Positions 1-10,320 of a stretch of DNA of 64,000 bases are shown here, one piece after another (the first letter of the stretch is position 1; each line of letters starts with the position of its first letter). The translations under genes and the position numbers were made by a program. Under the pieces are notes generated by a model. That model was not told the DNA's origin. It saw only the letters and a list, made by a program, of their open reading frames with translations, and searched no databases. This DNA is from Blastomussa wellsi (taxonomy: Eukaryota > Cnidaria > Anthozoa > Scleractinia > Plerogyridae). The stretch spans positions 23,428,075-23,492,074 of the forward strand of contig OX393562.1 of the NCBI GenBank assembly GCA_947652115.1, given 5' to 3'.

Positions 1-1711
1 AGGGCTACTTCTTGGAGGTGTGGTTTGCGTAGGGCAGGACACTGGTCAAACTCTACCACAAACTTATCATTTTCTCCCTAAACAATAAAAATAAACTTAA
101 TCTTAATTTATCTCACATGTTTATACATGTGAATATTTCATTTCTTTTGGGGTTAAGCAGGTGTGTAATAATTCCAACTCCAGGTACACGTATAACATAC
201 AATGTATCATTCTACATGCATTTGGTATATATAAGCTAGTCTTTGAGAATCTTCATGTACATGCAACAGTAATCATTGCAACTTGTGAACTATGTTTTTT
301 CTTCTCAAACCTACCACAAATAGGCTTCAGGTCTAGGGAACAGGTATTAGGGGGAGGGACTGGCCTCAATCCTTACCTTACCCCCCCCTCTCCTGCCCTG
401 ATTTTATTATTCCCCAAGCAGGAATCATTGCTACCATTCTCATCCCAAGAGGCTGCAATCCTTTGGTCAGCACCAAGGATTGAGACCTCTAGTTGCTTCC
501 AACACTAGAAGTCCATGAGTCACTGAATCAATGCCAAATCTGACAAATCTGATTAGCTGAAAATTTACAGAACGAGTACTCTCTGCATGCTCACAATTTG
601 GAGGCAACCAGAGGTCTCTATGCTGACCAAATGTATAGCGGCCTCTTGGGACGAATGACATGCAACTTGTTGCAGCTATCATAAGATGGTGATCATATAC
701 CTGTTCTTTAATAACTGCCATATAAAACAGACCATCAGAATCTTTCCGTGCCAACACTTTCATTCCCTTCATTATACTGGCAGCTACTGGTACATTAGTG
801 CTTCCGGTAGACTTTTCACTGTCTTTAGACAGTCCTCGAGATGCCAATACTGCGTCAGCATACTGCAAGACCTTTGATGTTCCTCTCTCCTGATTATACT
901 TACTCCACGAAACATAGGGAATTGGGACAGTTCCATGGGGTGCCCTGAGGAGAGTGACTGGGGTACCCGGGTCATATATCCTTGGGACAAACCCTGATGC
1001 GGGGGGTGCCGAGGTTGGGCGATCAAGGGTGGAGTTTGAAGCAACTACAGTCGTATTAAATAGGTTTGGTGACAAGAATTCGCCGTCATAATGCCGCATG
1101 AATTCAGTCTTGTGATTAAAGATCGGTGTGACTTTCTGGATTCTTCCATAAAGTGTAAGGCTTATAGCGTGGAAAGAACCCTTTGTGATTTTAGCTAGTT
1201 CTTCCAGAAATTCCTTTGCGGCGGGATCCGAGTGTGTCCCAGTGAGATAAATAGCGTGTATGGGCCGACCTTTATGTAGCCGACGGACGTTTTCTAATAT
1301 GATTGGCGGACTTTGATCCGGTAGACCATCGGTTACTAGATAAATTGCATCCATTCCATCATCATCGTAGGCTTCGATCAAAGCTTCCATGGTGTTCGTT
1401 GATGTTCCACATTTCAGTTTGTGGATCCAGTCACTGGCGACGCTGACTGTGCGAGGAGTACAAGCAACTAACCTATCTGCCCATTTGTTGACTTCTTCAT
1501 TAAATTCGATGATATTAAACATGGTATCCCTGCCAGAAATCGCACGCGCGAACAATATTTCCAGCAAGTGTTCTTTGACAACATCGAAACTGTGGTACAT
1601 CGACCCTGAAGTGTCGAGAAGAAAAACAACATTCTTTTCATAAACATTTCCGAAGATCGTGGGCCTTCCACGAAGCGGGGCGACTTGCTGTCCATAAGAA
1701 GGACTCACCAT
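1..1711 (-). CDS. vWA and DUF4537/C11orf16-like domain protein (partial, 3' end outside window)
   Basis: Two exons are seen: 1711-701, starting at ATG 1709-1711, and 77-1. The donor after residue 337 (CAG|gtatat) and the acceptor (tttag|GGAG) are both phase 0. Residues ~27-200 form a vWA domain with an intact MIDAS metal site: DTSGS at residues 33-37, a threonine in GTSTNTMEAL, and TDG before LPDQ. After a linker, residues ~318-337 and the second exon give VLARKDSDGLFYMAVIKEQ continuing into FVVEFDQC, the Tudor-like start of DUF4537 as remembered from human C11orf16 and VWA3B. vWA domains bind protein partners through a divalent metal; the role of this family is not established. No splice acceptor precedes the ATG, so 1711 is taken as the true start. 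The gene is head-to-head with the AKIP1-like gene. The DUF4537 assignment rests on memory of the human proteins. Confidence 0.8.
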
Positions 1712-2082
1712 TTTGGAATGGAAGGTTGATCAAGACAGATCGCTGTGAATTCAGCGCGTGCCAAACTTGTTGATGTTGCCATGCAGTCGCCAAGGGACAA
1801 ATGGACAACCGCTGACATGTCTCAGTGACAATAGTTTCCCAAGCGTAGAGGGATAGGGAAAACGCTCCAGGGGGCGGGAAGAGAGAGACCCTGGAAACAA
1901 GGTTGAGGAAAACGCACAAACCAAAGTTTTTCTTTATAGCTATCAATAAATGTGCACTAAAGTACAAGAAATTAAGCATAGTTCTGAGCAGAGATTACTC
2001 AGTAGCCGTTTTTGGGCTATTTGGAGATTTTGTGATGTTGGATGGTTTCCCTATCACTGCCCCCCTCGGTAACTGTTTTGCA
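1712..2082. promoter_or_regulatory. Putative bidirectional promoter between the vWA gene and the AKIP1-like gene
   Basis: About 370 bases separate the minus-strand ATG at 1711 from the likely plus-strand ATG at 2083 (an in-frame ATG also lies at 2035). No further coding exon fits here on the minus strand. The head-to-head layout makes a shared promoter likely; no specific TATA or initiator element stands out. Confidence 0.35.
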
Positions 2083-2431
2083 ATGGTTGGCGCGTCCTTG
2101 GCGCGTGCACGCCACCATTCGACAACAACAGAAGGAAGAAGCAACGGTAAACTCGATTTGTTCCTCGAAGAAATAAATTCGGATATCATGCCTTTTAAGG
2201 TTAGTAGACTGACTTAACCTGCCGTAATGTTATCTGAATAACAATCTTCCTTAAAGGTTTCGCATGACCCCAGCTTTCTTGTCGTTTAACTTGAGGCTCC
2301 GACGAAGGGCTAACGCTCGAAACGTCAGCAATTGAATCTCTTTACGGTGGCCAATTGACATTAGTATATACACAGTCAATGATCTGTGACATTATCAACC
2401 CAATTGATAAAATCAAATTATATTGTTATAC

Positions 2432-2476
<45 letters not shown>

Positions 2477-5400
2477 CTATCTTGAGACTTGTACATTTTC
2501 TTCGAGGGAGATTTCTAAGTTCCTGCGCGCATTTTAGCTAAGGACTTTTGTTCTGAATTTTGTTGATTTCATAGTTATATAAGGTTACGTGAAGATGTTA
2601 CGAATGAAGTTGGAGAAAATATGTTGAATAGCAGTATAATGTCATCAAAGCTGTTGGACTTTATATGATGACTAACGAATTCTCCCATTCCAGCGTGTTA
2701 TTTCAATCCAGTACTCTGACTGGTAAAGGGTATCAAGGATATATCGTGTACACACATGATCTTAAGAAAAAAATAGTGACCAACCCAACCCCAGTGGCTA
2801 ATAAATTTACAAATATACAAACTCTGAGGCCTTTGGCGTTTTTACTCTGGGGAGAGGGGGTACTCCCTTATATGAGCTATATGGGGACATGCCGCTGGAT
2901 AGGGTATGATTTTTGACCCCTCAGTCCTCAACAAGGTATATAATTCAAGCGAGTCTGTCCTAAACAGGGTGTTTGGAGTCATCCTAGACCGGGTATGGCT
3001 TCTAAGACTTTCAAGTTTTAAGCATACCCAAAATCAGAAATGTTGATCAGTATTTATTTAGCCAGTTATCAGTCAGCATAAGATCATTTTCAGGACTAGA
3101 TATTAGCTATATAGTATAAAAAACGTTTTCCTTTGTCCTAAACAGGGTATGTATTTGATGTTATTTTTGTCCTAAAAAGGGTCAGGGTTTCAGACTATAC
3201 CAAACATGGTCAAGTTCCCCCCAGGTATTTACCTGGGCATTGCCACCGACTATAGTCATGTATAAACAATCAAAATTTTAGTAAAGCATGAGCACTAGTA
3301 ATGAAGTTTGATAATTTATAAAGAGGATTGCTGCTTCCAGTCATACAATCCACAGTCATGCCATAGTTCTAACTGCAAAGAGTGGATTAAACGATATATT
3401 ATGCCAACTCTCCTGGATTATCAGAGTCACCCGGATACAGAATGAATCTCCCAGTCTCCCGTACGGGTCACCAAATCTCCCAGATACAATAGTAATGTTT
3501 GAAATACAAGTTTTTACTCCAACTTTGGCCCATTTTTGGGGGAAATTTTTGAAATATTTGGCACATTTTTGTAGATAAATTAGCAGAGCTCAATTTTTAA
3601 CTCTATTTTGAAGACTGAGAAGAGGTACCATGATGCAAAAATTGGCAGTCTCCTGGATTTCGATTTTTCTAGGTTGGCATCTCTGAATCCACCTAATCTG
3701 TTTTTCAGGATGATGGCAGTTGGATGCACTGTACACTGTGCCGCTCAGGAAGGCAAGGTGAAATGCTGAAGTGTGCTGAAACGCATTCTAAATATTGTTT
3801 AACTGTTGTCTTGCTTATTTAATTGTTCTGATTGATCATCAGTTATCTAATTTTCCTTCTTGTAAATAGTTTTTAATGGATTTCTATTGTATATAGTTTT
3901 TTATTTTGGGAAACATCATAGGGTCAACCTCCAGTTTTCCTTTTCAAGATGTTTTGTAATTTTTAGTTCCTTCATCTTGAATAAACACGTTATGTTATGT
4001 TATGTTATGTTAAGGTGTATCCACACTTAACAAAGCTCTCCTAAGGAAGGTTGAGTGGCCTAGTCAAGCAAACACATCATTTCATCCATCACAGGTATGT
4101 AGGCAGGGATCGGCAGGGATTTAATAAGGTAAATTTTCTGAAGATATTTAATATGCTAAATGACTGGAATTTTGAGTTAATTAAGATGGGCGAGGAATAA
4201 CTATACTTTGAATAAAAAAGGTGCCAGTCAACTTTGTAACAGTCAAAACTCAATGTTCCTCACATCAACAAGATTAGATAATAGAGAGATTAAGCATGAC
4301 GTTATACGGCAAACGGCAAATAAATCTCTCAGAAAAATAGGGAAAAATTCACTTGTTCACAACGAACACGAACCGGCTTATTTCCGCGCACAAACGCATG
4401 ACGGCCAACTACAGAAGTTGAATTTTTGCCGTTCGCAGGAAAAACAAACGTCATGCTTAATCTCTCTAATGTTAAGTAATGTTGAGTTCCATACCAATAT
4501 CCATACCTCCCCCATGAAAGGGATTTTTTATATGACCCCCATCCCTCTGGGAATTGAGCTTCATACATTTCAATTAATTTTTGTGGTCTTTGAGAACTAC
4601 CCCCGTCTCCCAACCCCACCTGGGCCAGATACTTTGAATGCCTTCTGCAGAGGGAGTTTGGTCATTTCTTGAACGTACACAATGCATAATTGAACAAGCA
4701 GCTCAGATTAACTTTTGATTACCTGGGGATTGTTTGTTTTCAGTATATTTACTTGCTTGGTAGATGAGTAGCTTACTTGCTCACAAGGCCCATTAGACAA
4801 TTCAAGTAACCATGAATAGCTGCTTGTCTGGCAGGAAACATTGCTTGTCCTGAATGACCGAATGACGCTTTTTCTGGGCCCTGTTTTGACTCTCATTACT
4901 TATGTTTTTTTTATTATCCTGTAGAAACTATAACTACATTAGGTGCTAAAAACTGGTCTGTCATCAAATCAAATATTATTAAAGCAGTACAAGAAACTGC
5001 CAGTAGGGATATTTTTGGGATAATTTCATTGGAAGCCACAAGGAGATCTGACCCTAAAAATCCAAACAGGGGAAATGCACGATTTTTTGGTTTTTGTAGG
5101 AACCTACAGTGCACACCACAATAGAAGATGCATTTGACACAGTACTGCAGTACATGAATGTTACAAGCCGACAGTGTAAGGTGAGTAAGTTGAAGTGCTT
5201 TTTGAAGTACACAACATACAACCCAATATAAAAATGCAATTTTATAGTTTATAACTGTAAAATATCAAATTTTATTTTGGTATTACAATGGAGAGTAATA
5301 TCACAGCCAGTTCCCTCCTTCTAACTAAACTTTAGTGAGCATTCAGCTGTAGGGAAACCCTGGGTGCTTACCATAAACACATAAAAACTGGGAATTCTGG

Positions 5401-7523
5401 TAGGAAAATCAAGTTGTTTGCATCATTCTGTTTGGAACATTTTACCCTGGGTGCTTACCATAAACACATAAAAACTGGGAATTCTGGTAGGAAAATCAAG
5501 TTGTTTGCATCATTCTGTTTGGAACATTTTACCCTGGGTGCTTACCATAAACCATAAACACATAAAAACTGGGAATTCTGGTAGGAAAATCAAGTTGTTT
5601 GCATCATTCTGTTTGGAACATTTTACCCTGGGTGCTTACCATAAACCATAAACACATAAAAACTGGGAATTCTGGTAGGAAAATCAAGTTGTTTCATCAT
5701 TCTGTTTTGAACATTTGACCCTGGGTGCTTACCATAAACCATAAACACACAAAAACTGGGAATTCTGGTAGGAAAATCAAGTTGTTTGCATCATTCTGTT
5801 TGGAACATTTTACAAATTATCGGCCCCTTGTTGGGGTAAATTAACCATTTTGTATTGCTTTCAATTTTCTCAGTAAATTTGGTAAGTTCTGTAACACCTA
5901 GTCTCCTTTGCCAAGATCCATTGTGAAATTTTTATGTGAAATTTCCAACTGTATGGTTGATATAAAGGGTTAGCACCCTTTGTCACTCAAACTCTGTAGT
6001 TGAAAGCTCTTGAAAACAACCAGTCTTATAAACAGCGATAATTCTGATATTTTAATGTCACATGTATTTTGTCAGAGAACTCAAGATCTCATGGGGCATG
6101 GCTGGAAAAAATGTTTCCCCGCTGTCTGTCAGTTGAAGTAGAAAGCTTTCTGTTAAAGCGATGGTTAGCCATCAGCCTCCAAAATTTGGTTTCATTGCCA
6201 GAACCACTTTAACTGAATTACCCAAACTGGTTGCTTATGAGAGCTTTGCATTTTTTGGCCTGCAATGCGTGCAGATCTAGATATCTTGTTACATGTAAAT
6301 AGCAAGAGATGAAGCACAGGCTTTAAGTCAGGCGACCGTCCACTTGGAGGTTTTGTTCTTCACGTGATTCTTCATAAATTGTTGCATTGGCCAACCCCAT
6401 ACAAAATTTTTGTTGCCCACTTTTCAAATCATGGCTAAAAACCTGAGGGAACATGTTGGTTATAATCTGGTTCACTAAGCATGGGGTGATGTAGCTTACT
6501 TGCAGACATAAACCAATTTCATGCTTTATATATAATTGATGAAATTTTACAAAATGTCAAAAGTTGTTAAATTATTACAGCCCATTAAAGCAATAGTTTT
6601 GGTACAATCTGACACTGAGCTAGCATCATGCATTACTCCCCAAATAAGACATGTACAAGATACTGGCAGAAGGTTATTACCTCAAAAATTACATTCTACA
6701 TTATTCATTCTGATACATTCAGCCAAAACTCATTGACCTCTCCCCATTAATTTTAACATCTAAGAATCTAATGGTGCACTTATATATATGTCAATTACCT
6801 TGTTTGTGTTTAGCGGTATTTCCGCTGCAGATCAGCAGAAGAGTGCAATGGCCAGGACATGAATCACTGCAACAGATTCCATCAGCCTGATTATAACTTA
6901 GTAACACGTCGACACCCAGTAAGTTTGAGAACACAAGTGTCTTTTGGCTATTTGCAGGACAAGCTATTTGCGGGACAAACCCTTCTAATCTCCTTATACA
7001 ATGTAATCTGTTAATAAATAAATTGTTGTTGTTGTTTTGTAAGATAAAAGATAAATGTGAAGCTTTAAAAACATAATGAACTCATGAGTTTGAATACTAC
7101 TGAAGGTGAACGTGTAAGTTTTGTCTTGAATGACATAATGTTTGTGGGTACTTGGTGGAAAATGAATTCCATGGCAAAAATTAGAAACTAATTTTGTCGT
7201 ATTAAAATCTAACTGTACTTTGAGAGCATCAAGGAAAACTACAGTGAAGTTTTCCTTCCTGTAGCGTTCCTTGATGCTTTGGAATGTTCCTTGTGCTATC
7301 ATCGAGCATAAGATTTACAGATTGTTTTTCTGTTAATTCAAAACGGTGATTTTTTTAATATATATTTCTCTCCCACCAGCTCCAGAGACTGGAAGACGTC
7401 CAAGTGGAAGTAGCGCCTGGCAGTTATGCAGTTTCCGCTGGTCGTAATGGCGCCCCCAGACAGCACACCCATATTGTGCGTTTGGAGCCTGGACAGACAG
7501 TAGATCTAGGATTTTCATTATAA
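2083..7523 (+). CDS. AKIP1: A-kinase-interacting protein 1 (AKIP1) homologue
   Basis: Three 3' exons are clear: 5100-5180, 6814-6918 and 7380-7523 (stop TAA 7521-7523), all joined in phase 0. They encode TIEDAFDTVLQYMNVTSRQC, then RYFRCRSAEEC, then a C-terminal block with VEVAPGSYAV and PGQTVDLGFSL. These resemble the human AKIP1 segments around FMDYTSSQCGKYY and the PGTYSVTVG...GQSVDLVF tail. Human AKIP1 binds the PKA catalytic subunit and affects its nuclear retention. The 5' part is less certain: exon ~2083-2199 (phase 0 end), exon 3709-3757 (phase 0 to 1, with a CTLC pair) and exon 4925-4986 (phase 1 to 0, weak GTACAA donor) fit in phase and give ~185 residues, close to the human length. 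ATG 2035 is an alternative start. The N-terminal half has no clear similarity that I recognise. Confidence 0.7.
2220..2506 (+). mobile_element. Penelope-like retroelement 3'-end fragment with hammerhead-like motif
   Basis: The stretch after the AKIP1 first exon contains the motif at 2295-2330 (GGCT, CCGACGA, GGGC-TAAC-GCTC hairpin, GAAA, CGTC, AGC). It is followed by GAATCTCTTTACGGTGGCC and a tail ending AGAAACTTACCCCCTCT near 2480. The tail recurs at 51789-51905, and the middle part at 62150-62240, so this is a dispersed family. A short duplication around GACATTA (2354-2394) interrupts this copy. The Penelope assignment comes from my memory of cnidarian elements with this signature. Confidence 0.55.
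2295..2330 (+). ncRNA. Hammerhead-ribozyme-like motif
   Basis: Type I hammerhead order is visible: stem I strand GGCT, core CCGACGA (consensus CUGANGA with one U-to-C change), stem II GGGC/GCTC with loop TAAC, GAAA, a minimal AC/GU stem III, C before the cleavage point, then AGC pairing back to GCT. An extra A sits between the core and stem II, and the stem III loop is absent, so activity as a monomer is doubtful. Hammerheads with very short stem III are known in Penelope-like elements. Confidence 0.4.
2840..3230. repeat. Dispersed repeat with internal TCCTAAACAGGGT motifs
   Basis: Related motifs recur at about 2957, 2985, 3137 and 3167 (TCCTAAACAGGGT and variants ending GGGTATG or GGGTCAG). 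The sequence has no coding signal. It lies in the candidate first intron of the AKIP1-like gene. I recognise the style from coral repeats but cannot name the family. Confidence 0.3.
3770..4015 (+). mobile_element. Probable LINE 3' tail ending in a TATGT microsatellite
   Basis: AT-rich noncoding sequence with an AATAAA-like stretch leads directly into four or more tandem TATGT units at about 3990-4013. This kind of tail is typical of CR1/L2-type LINEs. No reverse-transcriptase frame is preserved. Confidence 0.3.
5358..5813. repeat. Five-copy tandem repeat (87-94 bp unit) in an AKIP1 intron
   Basis: Units begin with CCCTGGGTGCTTACCATAAA at 5358, 5445, 5532, 5626 and 5719. The first two periods are 87; later ones are 94 and 93 because of a small CCATAAA duplication. 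Copies are nearly identical, so the array is young. It sits in the intron between exons 5100-5180 and 6814-6918. Confidence 0.9.
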
Positions 7524-9433
7524 TTGTACCATGATATTTGATATTTATGATAATTCCGGCGCAGTCCACGTTGAGCTAGATACCAGTTTTTGAAGTTCAT
7601 TGTTTTTCCTTCTGATCTTTAGCTTTGTTTTTTAAAGAAAGTCGGGATGGGTTGATTCAGCGGTTACTTATATTGTAGTTAAATTGACCCTTTTCATTTA
7701 GTGTTAGATGGGATTATTAGGTTTACAATGTAATGCACTGAAAATAACCATTATTTACATAATCATACGAAGGCTCAAAGAACGTTCCCATTGCAAACAT
7801 TGTACAGTAGTTGCTTATAATTAGATCGTTGAATTGTAATAGAGGCATCACCTACTTGTGTAATTGAAGAGAATCTTTGTACTTTGAATCCACACATGTA
7901 GGCGTATGTTTTTACTTATGAAACTGGGGCTCTGTATTGAAGTTATATTTTCAGATGATTTAGGATCTCAGTCGAAGGATAGAAAGCCACACATTTTGTT
8001 TCAGTTTAAGTTTAAACTCCTTACGGACGGAATCTGTTTCTCTATGTACTTTTTTATTTATTTTGCATTAGATTTGGTACGTTCAAAGCTTGATCTAAAA
8101 TGGAGCCTTATTAGTCTTTTTTGACCAATCAACACTGTTAATTTTCACCCATTTCCAATCAGATGCAAAACTTGGTTTATTTTCTAGAGGTTTCGTTGTG
8201 GCTTAATAGTCCTTCAGGTTTATAAATACGGATTGATCAGTCAGCAATCGACTCTTATAGTTTTGTTGTATTGCCTGATTGCTGAGATATGTGATAGCAT
8301 TGATGCCTCTGGAGTTAGTTTTGCAGTAATCATAACTTAGATTCACCACAAAAATTGGCCTTTTGATTAATGTACCTTTTCAACTGTCTGATAACCGCAA
8401 ATTGTCGTTTCGTTTTGCGTAAAGGTTTACATTTATTCTCTAGCATTTTTGGAGGGAAATCGAGATGATTTCACAAAACCTGTGAAATAGGGACTTGCTA
8501 AATAAGAACTTAAAAGGTTCTTACGAACCTTTGAGCTGTATTACTTTTTCACTGGAATTTTGTCTCACTGCTTTTGTGAAAATCACTCGATTTCGATTCA
8601 ATAAAATTTTAATTCAATAATAATTTTAATTCAATAAAAGAGCTGAGACACAATTGCTGTTCTACCAACTGATCTAACCACGCACACCTGGGCTCACACA
8701 CTTTCGCTTTGTGTTTGACCGTAACATTGAATTTTCCGTACCCTTTCTTTGGTTCATCACACAACAGAACTGATTGTGACCATAATGACTGCACCAAAAT
8801 TACTCTGTTTTAGGGTTATCTCCTGCCTGTTGCTTGTTTGGTTCTCTTTCCCTTGTTCACGTTTCAGGATTTAATACTGTTCTGTAAAATCAAGAGCGAC
8901 ACTGAGTGAAAAGCATGCATTCTGTTACAAATTCCCTGTAAAACAGCTCAAACTATTAACCTGGACGATTATACGCCAAAGACTACTGCAAGGCTGTTAC
9001 AATGCAGTATAATTTAAAACAATATTTCGGCTGGACAGACCAGCCTTCTTCCGGTTTAGGAGTTTCTAAATTATGAACATGAAATTACAACATTATGTCG
9101 CAGCGTAACTTGCAAGTTACGGGTCTACTGTAAACCATGTGGCTCACGAGTGCCCCCACTTAATATTATTAAAAAGAACTCTGGCTTTTCTATTTGATCG
9201 AGTCACGTGAGGAGAACGGGAATCGCGCGTGTTTTTAGGTTGCCGCGAGCAACGTTTTCTTGGACACCAGTAAAGTTTTACAATTTGCCGTGAACGATGG
9301 CGCACTCTGAGCGTCGAACATGACCATATATACACAAATTTAGTGTTACTTTTTTTTCACGCAGAGGTTACGTAATGAATTTACACACCAAATCTCCTTG
9401 ACGACAGCATGTTTGCCACGCAATACGAGGTAG
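7524..9433. other. Intergenic region between AKIP1-like gene and copine
   Basis: AT-rich spacer. No exon-like frame bounded by plausible splice sites was found on either strand. The listed open frames lack family signals. Confidence 0.4.
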
Positions 9434-9602
9434 ATGAGGTCGTGTAGTGAGTCACGTAAGGTCTCGATCAGAGAACAGATTGCTTTGCCAAGTTTAATTT
9501 TGCATTTGCTATTAGTCATTCATAGTTTTAGAGTTCTTCTGTTACAGTGGAGTCGAAGGAAAACGATCTACTTTGCAGTAGAATCAACTGACACAGCCAG
9601 AG
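9434..9602 (+). other. Possible 5' untranslated exon of the copine gene
   Basis: A good donor (CCAGAG|gtaagc) lies at 9602/9603, and an acceptor (tattttag|A) lies one base before the copine ATG at 10321. This suggests a noncoding leader exon somewhere in 9434-9602. The 5' boundary cannot be seen. Confidence 0.3.
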
Positions 9603-10320
9603 GTAAGCAAGTTACATTTTATCATACTTTAAACATTGTTCACTTTGAATAGTAATAAACTGAACAGACTAAAGCACGATTAACAACGAGATAAGTAGGT
9701 AAGAGTCGAAAACTAATTATATTTCATTTCTTTAGACCGGAAAGGCGCCAGTGGTTAATGTTTAGGCTTCTACCAACTTCAAAACGAAGCCCGAAATTTA
9801 GGAAATTATCGTAAAATGATCTAAAATCTTTGCACTGATTTAATTAATTATAATGAAGTGCAAAATAACTTGCATTGAACAGATGAAATAGTGCGGGCGG
9901 TAATTCTTGTATTTAGTATTTGTGGTTTATTTACACAGCAGTGTACATTTCATTCTAAGAACTAATGTCGACTCCAAGAAACTGTATCTTAGACGTTTCG
10001 GAGTTTGAAAGTTAATTTACTTCTCGTGTTCATATTTATACATGGCAACATGACCCTACCAAAATAAAATTCTGGGATATTTGTTTTCCCTCTACCAAAT
10101 ATATAATTATTTTTGCCGACAGTCGTTGACACAATTTCAATAATTAAGACGAACCATTTGGTTTTAAATGAGAAAGGGTGACAAGAGTTTGTATTATTCT
10201 ATTTAAAAGGAATACGACACATTTTTATAATGCACATTTCTGTCAGTATTAGCACTGATTACAAACCGGCCACTAAATAATTATAAATGACGCTTTTGTC
10301 AAATTTCACTGTATTTTAGA

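Noticed and set aside
1903..2034. Open frame extending upstream of the AKIP1-like first exon
   Set aside because: Low-complexity hydrophobic/lysine reading with no conserved content; ATGs at 2035 or 2083 are better starts.
4208..4672. 154-codon plus-strand ORF
   Set aside because: No domain, lies in an AKIP1 intron, contains repeat-like inverted sequence; likely chance.
6814..6918. Cysteine/histidine spacing resembling a PBZ zinc finger
   Set aside because: The flanking exons align better with AKIP1 (TSRQC then the PG.YAV tail), and C-x5-C-x5-H-x4-H does not fit PBZ spacing exactly.
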